Shown here: in pieces, positions 8,689-17,710 of the stretch
Layout of the letters: each line of letters begins with the position of its first letter
Numbering within the stretch: the first letter of the stretch is position 1
Source: Chryseosolibacter sp964493505
Lineage (GTDB): Bacteria; Bacteroidota; Bacteroidia; Cytophagales; Cyclobacteriaceae
NCBI GenBank assembly: GCA_964493505.1
Contig: CAZBNP010000002.1
Location: forward strand, 1-64,000
Direction of reading: 5' to 3'
Length of the DNA stretch: 64,000 nucleotides
Notes under the pieces: model-generated
The model's database searches: none
Seen by the model: only the letters and a program-made list of their open reading frames with translations
Told to the model about the DNA's origin: nothing
Program-made: the position numbers and the translations under genes

Positions 8689-9264
8689 ATGGAGTTTTTC
8701 AAATACCGGAATAAAATCAAACCAGAGAAAGGACGGCTACTGATATCAGAACCATTTCTACCTGACCCTAATTTTGAAAGAACCGTTGTGTTATTGTGCG
8801 AACACAATGAAGAAGGATCATTCGGATTCGTGCTTAATAAACCGTCAATATTGAAAGTAGGGGAGATAATGGAGGATATTGCGGATCTCGGAAATGTGGT
8901 GTATGTCGGTGGTCCTGTCCAACAGGATACATTACATTTCATTCATCGCAACGCCGCGCTTGAAAATGCCGTAGAGATCATAGACAGCATCCACTGGGGC
9001 GGTACATTCTCGGACCTGGTGCTGTTGTTTGAAACTCAACAGATGGAAGAGAAGGATATTCGCTTCTTTCTGGGGTATAGCGGTTGGGGACCGGGCCAGT
9101 TGGAAATCGAACTTGATCAGGATTCCTGGATCGTCTGTGACTATGTGACAGACCAGCTATTGTTTGATACGGATGCCGATGTCATGTGGCGAAAGGCCCT
9201 CGAAGGGATGGGGGGACGATATTCTATGTATTCCAACTATCCCGTCGATCCGCGGTTGAATTAG
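8689..9264 (+). CDS. YqgE/AlgH family protein
   Basis: A 191-residue cytoplasmic protein of the UPF0301/DUF179 (YqgE/AlgH) family. Typical blocks are KGRLLISEPFLPDPNFERTVVLLCEHNEEGSFGFVLNKP, VYVGGPVQ and GYSGWGPGQLEIEL. The biochemical role of the family is unsettled. ATG 8689 (MEFFKYRNK) is preferred; the frame continues upstream to 8635, but those residues (ALVCFRHVPSE...) are unlike the family. It lies divergent from pdxH. Confidence 0.9.
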   Translation: MEFFKYRNKIKPEKGRLLISEPFLPDPNFERTVVLLCEHNEEGSFGFVLNKPSILKVGEIMEDIADLGNVVYVGGPVQQDTLHFIHRNAALENAVEIIDSIHWGGTFSDLVLLFETQQMEEKDIRFFLGYSGWGPGQLEIELDQDSWIVCDYVTDQLLFDTDADVMWRKALEGMGGRYSMYSNYPVDPRLN

Positions 9265-9335
9265 AACCGATCTCAAGGCAAGTTTTGGGATGAGTTCAGG
9301 CATTTTTAAGTAACTTAGCATAAAAGGGAGCAGAA

Positions 9336-11204
9336 ATGGATTCATTTACCATGGAAATCGGGAACGACAATCGCGATGGACTTAATTACGAGCACGACCC
9401 GTTAGCTCGCGAAGCCGGCGTACTGAATTCAGAAGCGGACCTGGCTGAAAGGGATGATACGTTCGATGAGAGTCTTGATGACGACGACCACAAGCATGTG
9501 GACTATAGCGAGTATTCCAAAGCGCAAATGGTTGATGCGGTAAAAGAGCTGGCAAAGGAAACGAACTATAAGACGGCCGATCATGTCCTCCGTGAGATAA
9601 AACAGCACTACGACGAGATTCGCGATAAGGAAAGACAGGCGGCGCTTGATAAATTCCTGGGTGAAGGAGGTGAGGTCGATGATTTCGACTACAAGGGAGA
9701 TGACCTCGACAACAGCTTTGACGCGAATGTAAAACTTATCCGCGACCGAAGGGCACAGTTCTTCCGCCAGCAGGAAGACCAAAAGACGAGCAACCTTCAA
9801 AGGAAACAGGAACTGATCGAGAAGCTTCGCGTCCTGGTAGATTCTCCCGACCACGCCAACCAGTTTGAGACTTTTAAGGAGCTGCAGAAAGAGTGGCGAG
9901 CCATCGGCCATGTTCCGGCTGCGCACGCGAAGACCTTATGGGCTAATTACCACGCGCTGGTCGATCGGTTTTATGATAACCAGAGCATCTATTTTGAGCT
10001 AAAGGAGCTCGACAGAAAGCGAAATCTTGAAGGAAAAGTCGAACTGTGCATTCGCGCGGAACGCCTCGCCGATGTTGAGATCATCAAGGATGCCATTCGT
10101 GAACTCAACGAACTACACCAGGAGTTCAAGCACATCGGACCGGTTCCGGCGGAAGAGAAGGAGGCTGTATGGCAGCGCTTCAAGGCAGCTTCGGACGCTG
10201 TGTACGCGCGGCGGGACTCCTTTCTCCAGACGCTGCAACACGAGCTTCAGCAAAACATGGCGGTCAAGGAGCAGTACGGAGAGGAGGCGCAGGCATACGC
10301 TACCTTTCAGAGTGACCGTATTAAGGAGTGGAACGAAAAGACTAAGGAAATTCTCGAACTGCAAAAGAAGTGGGAGGGAGCCGGCGGGTTGCCGCGGGCG
10401 AAAGCGAGGGATATCAACAAGAAATTCTGGTCGGCGTTCAAGTCGTTCTTCAATAACAAGAATATATTCTTCAAGAAGCTTGATGAAGAGCGTATCCAAA
10501 ATCTCCAGATGAAGAGCGATCTTGTCAGGCAAGCGGTTGAGTTGAAAGATAGCCAGGACTGGGAGAAGACATCAAACGACCTCAAAGCGCTTCAGCAAAA
10601 GTGGAAAGATATAGGGCCGGTCCCGGAGAAATTCCGCGATAAGATCTTTCGGGAATTTAAAGAGGCATGTGATCATTTCTTTACCCAGAAACGCGGGCAG
10701 GTGGGCAAAGCAGAGCAAGACCAGGTTGAAAACCTGAAGCTCAAGGTAGCCATCCTGGAAGAAATCGAGAAACACACCGTTGAAAATACTGCCACTGTTG
10801 ACGCGTTAAGGGACCTTCAGGATCGCTACACCAATATAGGGTTTGTGCCGCGCAAAGATATCACACCCCTGAAGGAGCGTTATCACGAGGCGGTGGAGAA
10901 GTTCGTCGCGAAAATCCCGGACCTTACCGACGAAGAAAGAAGTATGGTCATGCTGGAGAATCAGCTTAGCGATCTCCGGAAAGACCCGATGGCCGACCAC
11001 AAGATATACCAGAAGGAGCAGGCGATACGCAAGAAGATCAGCAAGACCGAAAATGATATCGTGCTCTGGAAAAACAATCTCGAATTCTTTGGCCGGTCGC
11101 AGAACGCTGATAAAGTCCGTGATGAGTTTAATGAAAAGATCAGGGCTGCCAGTGAACACCTCAAAGAGCTGAAACAACAGCTGCGAATCCTACGCACCGT
11201 ATAG
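9336..11204 (+). CDS. DUF349 domain protein, highly charged coiled-coil
   Basis: A 622-residue soluble protein rich in Lys, Glu and Asp, made of repeated DUF349 helical units of about 75 residues. Each unit carries a variant of L..LQ.KWK.IGPVP....D.IW..FK.A.D.FF (for example LKALQQKWKDIGPVPEKFRDKIFREFKEACDHFFTQK). The first ~60 residues are acidic and probably disordered. The family is conserved in Bacteroidota and function is unknown. ATG 9336 is used; a second in-frame ATG is at 9351. It ends at a terminator shared with the next gene. Confidence 0.9.
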   Translation: MDSFTMEIGNDNRDGLNYEHDPLAREAGVLNSEADLAERDDTFDESLDDDDHKHVDYSEYSKAQMVDAVKELAKETNYKTADHVLREIKQHYDEIRDKERQAALDKFLGEGGEVDDFDYKGDDLDNSFDANVKLIRDRRAQFFRQQEDQKTSNLQRKQELIEKLRVLVDSPDHANQFETFKELQKEWRAIGHVPAAHAKTLWANYHALVDRFYDNQSIYFELKELDRKRNLEGKVELCIRAERLADVEIIKDAIRELNELHQEFKHIGPVPAEEKEAVWQRFKAASDAVYARRDSFLQTLQHELQQNMAVKEQYGEEAQAYATFQSDRIKEWNEKTKEILELQKKWEGAGGLPRAKARDINKKFWSAFKSFFNNKNIFFKKLDEERIQNLQMKSDLVRQAVELKDSQDWEKTSNDLKALQQKWKDIGPVPEKFRDKIFREFKEACDHFFTQKRGQVGKAEQDQVENLKLKVAILEEIEKHTVENTATVDALRDLQDRYTNIGFVPRKDITPLKERYHEAVEKFVAKIPDLTDEERSMVMLENQLSDLRKDPMADHKIYQKEQAIRKKISKTENDIVLWKNNLEFFGRSQNADKVRDEFNEKIRAASEHLKELKQQLRILRTV

Positions 11205-11210
11205 CATTAC

Positions 11211-11235
11211 GCCCTGTAGCATTACGCTACAGGGC
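11211..11235. terminator. Bidirectional hairpin between convergent genes
   Basis: A perfect 10-bp stem, GCCCTGTAGC / GCTACAGGGC, with loop ATTAC, starting 6 bases after the DUF349 stop and containing the TAA stop codon (11222-11224) of the convergent gene. There is no T-run on either side. Confidence 0.65.
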
Positions 11236-12922
11236 ATGCATGGATCTCCCGGGGCGGGAGCGAAATCACGGCGTCTTTCCATCTGATACGCTGCTCCTGT
11301 TTCGTCATGTTAGCGACAGCCAGTGTCTTTTCATTGAGCAGGATGGCCGCGACCGAAAGCGGATCGCTGCTCTCGACTATTTCAACGGAGCGCCCCTGAA
11401 AGGGTGCGAACATGCGTATCGTCTCATAAACAGGATATGGCTTGCCGTCTGTTCCGATGATTCCCTGGTTTCCAACGGTCTGGTATAGTGTAACCGCAGC
11501 GGTATTCGCTTTCGCAAGACTGCAGAGAGCGCCGAATGTCCATAGTGCGCCGAGCGCCTCTTTTTGCCTGACGTCTGTTTTTCGGGCTTCATCGATGACC
11601 ACGTCTGCGGGATTTGTCGCGTATGGGTTGAAGCGTCTCCGCAGCGTGAGGGGCGAAAGATGAACAGGCCGCTGTCCGTAGATTGACCGGGCGCTGGCGA
11701 CCATGTATTCCAGCGTTCCGGCGTTTTCGAGAATGGTGAGGTCGTCGGAAGCGTGCTCCTGTGGATCCATGGAGAAACCAATATAGTCGAGCTTCCCTGC
11801 CTCGAATCGGTTCCTGTTGATCTCGGTGAAGTTGTAGTTCGTTCCCCCGCCGAATTGTACCCGCGGGAAGGCTTCCCGAAGAGGCCCCAGTGCTTCGATG
11901 ATGTCTTCGGTTGTGATGAGCGCCCCGTCTCTCAGCAGGAGTACCTTCTTGAGCCGTACCTTGTTTTGCTGGCAGATGATACTGAATGCTTCCAGCTCTT
12001 CCGCGAAATTGTCGGTGAGATGCAGTACAACCTCCAGTGGAATTCCCAGGCTGTAGGCGTTTTCATACTCCCGCGAGAATTCAGACGAAAAGCGGTCTGA
12101 CGATGGATGGAGGTCAATGCGATAGTGTCCCAATCGCAAAGTCTTTATTAGAAGCCTGGCATCGTCGGAGAGAGCCTCTTCCTGGGTGGATGCGCCGATG
12201 CCAAACGATGGCATGGTGGTTCGGCTGCCTGTTAACCTGAGCGTGATAACTTCGTCATCGGCGGCCGACGCCTCGAGAGGGCCGACCGATTTGAACGTGA
12301 TTCGTTGTTGCACCGTGGCACCTTTCTTCAACTCTACCGGGAATGGCTTATCGAGCGGCGTACAGAAGGTCTTGAATGACGCATCACCCCAGTTGCGCTG
12401 GTCTTCGGTTTCGAACGAGTCACCTTCAAAAAGCACCGAGAAGCTGTCGGGGCCTGCCTTCCAGGTCATAGACCGGATATTCCTGAAAGGATCTTCCGGA
12501 GCGATGTCGACGGGGAATACATTGGTGGAAGCCGACCCATCGTCGTGTTCGATCTCGCAGGAAACGCCGGCTACGTCAAGTGGATGCAGAAGGCAGAATC
12601 CAGCCCGGTTCTTCCTGAAGTCCCGGAGGGTTTTTCCCGTGATGTCAAAGACGATGGTTCCATCCGGCTCACCGGCAATCGTTACTTTCCAGTCCATTAC
12701 AGGAGTCCCTTCCTCAATATGGGAGCAGTCATACGCGATCCTGAAGCGGTCGCCGTCGTTTTCGATCAGTTCATTTTCGATGTCGTGGTTCAGTGTATTC
12801 CAGTTGTGGTCGCGCAACGCGAAATAGATCATCCGTACGACTTCGGTTCCCTGATAACGGATGCGCCTGATAAAGCCATTTTCGTACAAGAGACAGACAG
12901 GCCCTGCGTATAGTATCTTCAT
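11222..12922 (-). CDS. D-apionate lactonase-like protein (ApnL family)
   Basis: A 566-residue protein without a signal peptide. The opening (MKILYAGPVCLLYENGFIRRIRYQGTEVVRMIYFALRDHNWNT), the DFRKNRAGFCLLHPLDVAG block and the later DFIGFSMDPQEHASDD-like stretch match what I know of the D-apionate lactonase (ApnL) family, with an N-terminal beta domain, a central TIM-barrel-like region and a C-terminal beta domain. ApnL opens D-apionate lactone in catabolism of the plant-wall sugar apiose, but no other apiose gene is in view, so the substrate may differ. The longer frame to 12997 would add 25 unlikely residues; ATG 12922 is preferred. It is divergent from the kinase gene at 13075. Confidence 0.65.
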   Translation of the reverse strand: MKILYAGPVCLLYENGFIRRIRYQGTEVVRMIYFALRDHNWNTLNHDIENELIENDGDRFRIAYDCSHIEEGTPVMDWKVTIAGEPDGTIVFDITGKTLRDFRKNRAGFCLLHPLDVAGVSCEIEHDDGSASTNVFPVDIAPEDPFRNIRSMTWKAGPDSFSVLFEGDSFETEDQRNWGDASFKTFCTPLDKPFPVELKKGATVQQRITFKSVGPLEASAADDEVITLRLTGSRTTMPSFGIGASTQEEALSDDARLLIKTLRLGHYRIDLHPSSDRFSSEFSREYENAYSLGIPLEVVLHLTDNFAEELEAFSIICQQNKVRLKKVLLLRDGALITTEDIIEALGPLREAFPRVQFGGGTNYNFTEINRNRFEAGKLDYIGFSMDPQEHASDDLTILENAGTLEYMVASARSIYGQRPVHLSPLTLRRRFNPYATNPADVVIDEARKTDVRQKEALGALWTFGALCSLAKANTAAVTLYQTVGNQGIIGTDGKPYPVYETIRMFAPFQGRSVEIVESSDPLSVAAILLNEKTLAVANMTKQEQRIRWKDAVISLPPREIHACPVA

Positions 12923-13074
12923 CTTAACTCCGTTTGAAGTGTGCCTGAAAAATATTACAAAATGTGCGGTATTCCAATGTGATGTCTGCCGGCGCAATCA
13001 AACCAGGATTGAAGAATGATGTCAATAAGAGTATATTGGCGTTCAATTTGAAAGATCACAAGCTGAAGCGATAA

Positions 13075-14154
13075 ATGATAGACAAGATTTTAAAACTCTA
13101 TGGCGTTGATCCGGAAACGTGCCAGGTAGCGTCATTGACCAGTGGCCTCATCAACAACACATGGAAGGTGTCTGCCGCCGAGGGTGAGTTTATTGTTCAG
13201 CGCGTCAATGATCAGGTATTTAGAAAGCCCTTTGAAGTAGCCGCGAACATCCGTATGATCAATTCATTCCTGAAGGAGCATTCGCCCTCATATTTGTTTG
13301 TGGCTCCGGTGCGCACCCTGGAGGGAAATGATCTTGTGTTTCTGGAACCAGAGGGGCATTTCAGGGTGTTTCCGTTTATCAGCGATTCGCACACCATCGA
13401 TGCTGTACGCAGTCCGGATCAGGCGTTTGAAGCTGCGCTTCAGTTTGGAAAGTTTACGCGGCTCCTCGCGGGGTTCGACGCCAGGTTGCTACATACGACC
13501 ATTCCCGATTTTCACAACCTTACACTGCGCTACAGGCAGTTTGAGTCTTCCCTCATCAATGGAGATCAGGAGCGCATCAAACAATCCGCCCCGCTCATCG
13601 CCGATATTCGAAAGTTGTCAACCATTGCCGACGAATACGAAAGGATCAGAAGCAACCCGATGGTGAAACAACGGGTGACGCACCACGACACGAAAATAAG
13701 CAACGTGCTTTTCAACCGCCGTGACAAGGGACTGTGCGTGATTGACCTTGACACGGTAATGGCTGGCTATTTTATCAGCGATGTCGGTGATATGATGCGC
13801 ACATACCTGTCGCCGGCGAATGAGGAAGAGAAAGACTTTGACAAGATCGAAGTTCGCGACGGCTTCTTCAAGGCGATCGTCAATGGTTACCTCAGCAGCA
13901 TGGGTGACGAGCTTACCGAGGTCGAACAACAACTCATTTTGTACTCCGGCCCTTTTATGATCTACATGCAGGCCCTTCGTTTCCTCACAGACCATTTCAA
14001 TCGCGATACCTATTACGGTGCTCGTTATGGAGGCCAGAACCTGGTGCGTGCAGGTAATCAATTGGTACTGCTGAAAAGGCTTCAGGAGAAGTCTAAAGAT
14101 CTGCAGGATATCATTGCCGCCGAACTGGGGACTCGTTCGCGGTTTATTTTTTGA
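13075..14154 (+). CDS. Aminoglycoside-phosphotransferase-fold kinase, N-acetylhexosamine kinase-like
   Basis: A 359-residue cytoplasmic kinase of the APH/choline kinase fold. The N-lobe has VASLTSGLINNTWKV and EFIVQRVN, where the Lys/Gln position binds ATP. The catalytic loop is THHDTKISNVLFN (Brenner-type HxDxxxxN), and the metal-binding motif is VIDLDTVMAG. The overall pattern (nucleotide loop LxxGLINxTW, VFRxP, FDTLE-like segments) resembles NahK-type N-acetylhexosamine 1-kinases common in Bacteroidota, but the sugar cannot be proven. It is divergent from the ApnL-like gene, so a shared carbohydrate pathway is possible. Confidence 0.75.
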   Translation: MIDKILKLYGVDPETCQVASLTSGLINNTWKVSAAEGEFIVQRVNDQVFRKPFEVAANIRMINSFLKEHSPSYLFVAPVRTLEGNDLVFLEPEGHFRVFPFISDSHTIDAVRSPDQAFEAALQFGKFTRLLAGFDARLLHTTIPDFHNLTLRYRQFESSLINGDQERIKQSAPLIADIRKLSTIADEYERIRSNPMVKQRVTHHDTKISNVLFNRRDKGLCVIDLDTVMAGYFISDVGDMMRTYLSPANEEEKDFDKIEVRDGFFKAIVNGYLSSMGDELTEVEQQLILYSGPFMIYMQALRFLTDHFNRDTYYGARYGGQNLVRAGNQLVLLKRLQEKSKDLQDIIAAELGTRSRFIF

Positions 14155-14217
14155 TATACGGTAGCACCGGACGAATTTCAAACCACTCTTTTTTTACTAT
14201 TAATTGTATATTTAACC

Positions 14218-14865
14218 ATGAACAAGTTTTTGACGTTGCTTTTAGTTTTTGCGGCTTTGGTGCTGAATGCTCAGGAGAAGCGCTTTGCGAAAGAGATTGC
14301 CGCCTTTAAGACACAAGATAGCCTTCAGGCTCCTCCGAAAAATCCAATAGTATTTGTGGGTAGTTCTTCATTCCGGATGTGGAAGAACGTTCAGCAAGAC
14401 TTCCCGGATCATGTGATCATCAATCGCGGCTTTGGTGGTTCAAGTCTCCCGCACGTGATCGATTATGCCGATGAGATTATCCTGGCTTACAAGCCAAAGC
14501 AGATCGTGATCTACTGCGGGGAGAATGATTTTATGAGCGATACGGTGACGAGTGAGATCGTCGTCAATCGCTTTATCACTCTTTTTGATTATTTGCGCAG
14601 GAAACAGAAAAAAGCGGAGATCGTTTTTGTTTCCCTAAAGCCCTGCCCCAGCCGCCAGCGCTATATGCCTCAAATGGCCGCGGCAAACGAGGCGATCAAA
14701 GCGTTCCTGGCAACAAAACGGCGCACGGTGTTCGTTGATATCTGGGATGCTATGCTCGATGCAAACGGGGAGCCCAGACCGGAGTTGTTCATACATGACA
14801 TGCTACACATGAACGCCGACGGATACGCGATCTGGCAAAAGGCGCTGGAGCCCCATCTCAAATGA
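14218..14865 (+). CDS. Exported SGNH/GDSL-type hydrolase
   Basis: A 215-residue protein with a cleavable signal peptide (MNKFLTLLLVFAALVLNAQ). SGNH blocks: VFVGSSSFRMW with the nucleophile Ser, GFGGS for block II Gly, YCGENDF for block III Asn, and DMLHMNADGY with the Asp and His of the triad. Such enzymes are esterases or acetyl-hydrolases acting on glycans or lipids outside the cytoplasm; the substrate is unknown. It follows the kinase by 63 bases and may be co-transcribed. Confidence 0.87.
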   Translation: MNKFLTLLLVFAALVLNAQEKRFAKEIAAFKTQDSLQAPPKNPIVFVGSSSFRMWKNVQQDFPDHVIINRGFGGSSLPHVIDYADEIILAYKPKQIVIYCGENDFMSDTVTSEIVVNRFITLFDYLRRKQKKAEIVFVSLKPCPSRQRYMPQMAAANEAIKAFLATKRRTVFVDIWDAMLDANGEPRPELFIHDMLHMNADGYAIWQKALEPHLK

Positions 14866-14904
14866 CCTGATACGTAAAATATACCCCACCTAAACTTAAG
14901 ACAC

Positions 14905-15354
14905 ATGGAAAACGAAAACATCATCGATGTAGGCACGGGCTTCGACAGTAACGAACTCAGCGTATCGCCTGCGGCTTCAGGTTATCTGAATGAAACCGGG
15001 CGATGGGCGAAGTTTCTGGCTGTGATCGGATTTATCTTTGTTGGACTACTCGTGATTTTCGGCCTTTTTGCCGGCACGATATTCTCGTCGCTAGGCAGCC
15101 CTGTGCCCTTTCCCGGTTTTATGATGGGCCTTATTTACATTGCAATGGGTATACTCTACTTTTTTCCTCTGTACTACCTGTTCAGATTTGCAACCCGGTT
15201 GAAGGGAGCGCTCACGACGAAGAGCGCCCGTGAGTTGGAGTCAGCGTTCGAGAATCTTAAGTCGCACTACAAATTTATCGCTGTGTTGATGATTATTGTG
15301 CTGGGAATATACGTGTTCGTGGGCGGCATCGCGCTGCTTATGATGGCGTTCTAA
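14905..15354 (+). CDS. DUF5362 family small membrane protein
   Basis: A 149-residue inner-membrane protein with three hydrophobic helices (FLAVIGFIFVGLLVIFGLFA, GLIYIAMGILYFFPLYYLFRFA, FIAVLMIIVLGIYVFVGGIALLMMAF) and an amphipathic segment LTTKSARELESAFENLKSHYK between the last two. I recognise this layout as the Bacteroidota DUF5362 family. Function is unknown. It starts 39 bases after the GDSL hydrolase. Confidence 0.75.
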   Translation: MENENIIDVGTGFDSNELSVSPAASGYLNETGRWAKFLAVIGFIFVGLLVIFGLFAGTIFSSLGSPVPFPGFMMGLIYIAMGILYFFPLYYLFRFATRLKGALTTKSARELESAFENLKSHYKFIAVLMIIVLGIYVFVGGIALLMMAF

Positions 15355-15386
15355 GACGTTTTAACCATCAATTCAGACGCGTATCG

Positions 15387-17702
15387 TTATTTTGCTATTG
15401 GTGCCGCGAGACATTCGTCGGGTATGCCGAATGCGTTGACGAGGGGCACAGCCTCTTGTCTCATTTCCCAGCATAGCTGGTCGAGTGCCTTGCGTATCGC
15501 CTTTGTTTTTACTCCTTCCATGTATCCATTTTCGAGATACCATCCTTTGTGAGTTTCGAGTTGAGACAACGCGTATAACTGCGCGAGCTTTCTGAGGATT
15601 GCCTGGCAGGCGGGGTCTTTTGTTGCTTCCACCCCCGCGACAAATTGTTCCAGGACGATTCGTTCAATGTAGGCGACTCCGACCTGGAGGAGATGATTCT
15701 GAGACACGTTGAAGGCATCAAACGAGTCCATCCCGCTATCGAGGTGGCGCTTTAGCCTCTTGGCTGCCGATGCGAGAATATTGCGTTCGCGGTATCTGAA
15801 CGCGTTGAGGTGGAAATTGCTGTCAAGGAGATGATCTTCGTCGGTATTGCGGATGATTAGAGGATTTCTTTCCGACAATGCCGTCTTTGCCTGATCAGCC
15901 AGGTAGTTTAGAATACCAAAGAGATCGATGTTGCTGAACTCCTGTCTGAACTCTGTCAGCCTGCTCTTGGCCACCAGGTGCATGAGTACGGTGTTGTCGC
16001 CTTCAAAGGTTGTGTAGACGTCGGTATCGTTCTTCAGCGCATCGATCCGGTTTTCAGACATGTATCCTTTCCCGCCGCAGCACTCCCGGCATTCCTGTAG
16101 CGTCTGGGTTGTATTCCAGGTGGCAATAGCTTTTAGTCCGGCCGCGAGCGCTTCGATCTCCTGAATATCGTCGTCAGTTCGTTTGAGAAAACGCTCAGTG
16201 AGATACTGAAGGGCGAAGTGCAGGGCGTAGGCGTTTGCAAGCAATGGCATGAGCCTTCGCTGATGTTGCCGGTAGTTCAGTATAGGCACCTCTTCAGCGC
16301 CCTCGGGTCCGAACTGACGCCGGCGGTCACCGTACCGGATCGCAATTGTCAGGCCCGACTTCGCGGCGCTGAGCCCCGATCTCGGAATGCCTATACGCCC
16401 GCCAACGAGCGTGCCCAGCATGGTAAAAAAACGCCGGTTGTCACTTGCTATCGGACTGTCGAATTTACCCTCCTCGGTTATGTGGGCAAACCGGTCGAGA
16501 AGGTTGTCGTAGGGGATTGAAACGTTGGTGAAAGTGATAATTCCGTTGTCGACGCCGTTAAGACCCATTTTTCCGCCGCAATCCTCAATGTTAACACCGT
16601 TGAGGATGTTGCCATGCTGGTCCCTGATCGGGACGACGAAGGCGCTGACACCATAGTCTTTGCCTTCTACGATCATCTTGGCGAAGACCGTAGCCATCTG
16701 ACCGTGGAGCGCGGCATTTCCGATAAATTCCTTTTGAGCCTGGGGGTGCGGTGTGTGAATGACAAACGAACGCGAGTCGTGCTGATACGTGGCGGTGGTT
16801 TCGATGCCGCGCACATTCGAACCATGTCCTGTTTCGGTCATGGCGAAACACCCGGGTAATTTCAGTGTCCCCGCATCCCGAAGATAGGCGCGATGATGCT
16901 TTTCAGTTCCGAGGAAAAACACGCTCATCCCAAAAAGTCCGAACTGTACGCCAAATTTTATTACGAGGCTCAGGTCATGGTAGCTGAGCGTTTCCATGAC
17001 GGCAAAGTATCCAGCCATGTCTCCGCCGCCTCCGTGTTCCTTCGGGTATCCCATCGCGCCGAATCCCTGGTCGGCCAATAGCTGGCACCATTTCAATACC
17101 CGCTCGCGGTACACACCGAGGTCGCCGGTTTCGATATAGGCGAACTCAGGCTGACGCAGTAATGCTTTTACTCTCCGGTTGATAGCGGCATCAGGACCGT
17201 CGAGAAGGGCCTCCATGACGCCTACATCAAACGTAGCGGCGGTAGCGCGCTGCTGGGTGATGGTATTTCTGCTTTGCGGGTAGAAGTGATAGAACGATTC
17301 CTGGTTGATGAAACCCAGCCTGGTTTCCAGTGCCTGAAGAGATTCACCCGCGGCCTGCAGCGCGGCATCGTCGGAACCGTCGGAGTGTGTCTTGACTAGT
17401 TTGCGACCGATTTCAAACAGCGACATACGCGTGTCAGGCTGGTCGGGGTCTAACACGGCGCGGATTTCGGCCAGCCACTCTTTGGATTCTTCCGGTTTCG
17501 GCGGCAAAGCCGGATCGAGCTTGCTCAGCAACATCTGTTTGTCGTCGCTGCCAAGCCAGTCTTGATTCCGGATATAGTCTGTCAGTGCTTCTAACTCGTT
17601 TGGAGTCAGAAGCGCATCAGACCAGACTACGTAAAAAACCGGAAGGAATGCGTATAGCCTGGGGTTATCCTTCAGATGTTGAGAAAATTCATAGCCCGGC
17701 AT
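15387..17702 (-). CDS. Acyl-CoA oxidase/dehydrogenase-like flavoprotein
   Basis: A 771-residue acyl-CoA dehydrogenase-superfamily enzyme, longer than ordinary acyl-CoA dehydrogenases (~390) because of N- and C-terminal extensions. FAD/substrate segments are FAMTETGHGSNVRGIETTATYQ and CGGKGYMSENRI. The catalytic base is the Glu of TTFEGDNTVL (about residue 566), a context like peroxisomal acyl-CoA oxidases. Expected reaction: alpha,beta-oxidation of acyl-CoA, with oxygen or an electron-transfer protein as acceptor. ATG 17702 (MPGYEFSQHLKDN) is used because the longer frame to 17816 runs into the upstream DUF1080 gene, which ends 8 bases before. Confidence 0.88.
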   Translation of the reverse strand: MPGYEFSQHLKDNPRLYAFLPVFYVVWSDALLTPNELEALTDYIRNQDWLGSDDKQMLLSKLDPALPPKPEESKEWLAEIRAVLDPDQPDTRMSLFEIGRKLVKTHSDGSDDAALQAAGESLQALETRLGFINQESFYHFYPQSRNTITQQRATAATFDVGVMEALLDGPDAAINRRVKALLRQPEFAYIETGDLGVYRERVLKWCQLLADQGFGAMGYPKEHGGGGDMAGYFAVMETLSYHDLSLVIKFGVQFGLFGMSVFFLGTEKHHRAYLRDAGTLKLPGCFAMTETGHGSNVRGIETTATYQHDSRSFVIHTPHPQAQKEFIGNAALHGQMATVFAKMIVEGKDYGVSAFVVPIRDQHGNILNGVNIEDCGGKMGLNGVDNGIITFTNVSIPYDNLLDRFAHITEEGKFDSPIASDNRRFFTMLGTLVGGRIGIPRSGLSAAKSGLTIAIRYGDRRRQFGPEGAEEVPILNYRQHQRRLMPLLANAYALHFALQYLTERFLKRTDDDIQEIEALAAGLKAIATWNTTQTLQECRECCGGKGYMSENRIDALKNDTDVYTTFEGDNTVLMHLVAKSRLTEFRQEFSNIDLFGILNYLADQAKTALSERNPLIIRNTDEDHLLDSNFHLNAFRYRERNILASAAKRLKRHLDSGMDSFDAFNVSQNHLLQVGVAYIERIVLEQFVAGVEATKDPACQAILRKLAQLYALSQLETHKGWYLENGYMEGVKTKAIRKALDQLCWEMRQEAVPLVNAFGIPDECLAAPIAK

Positions 17703-17710
17703 CTCTTCTG

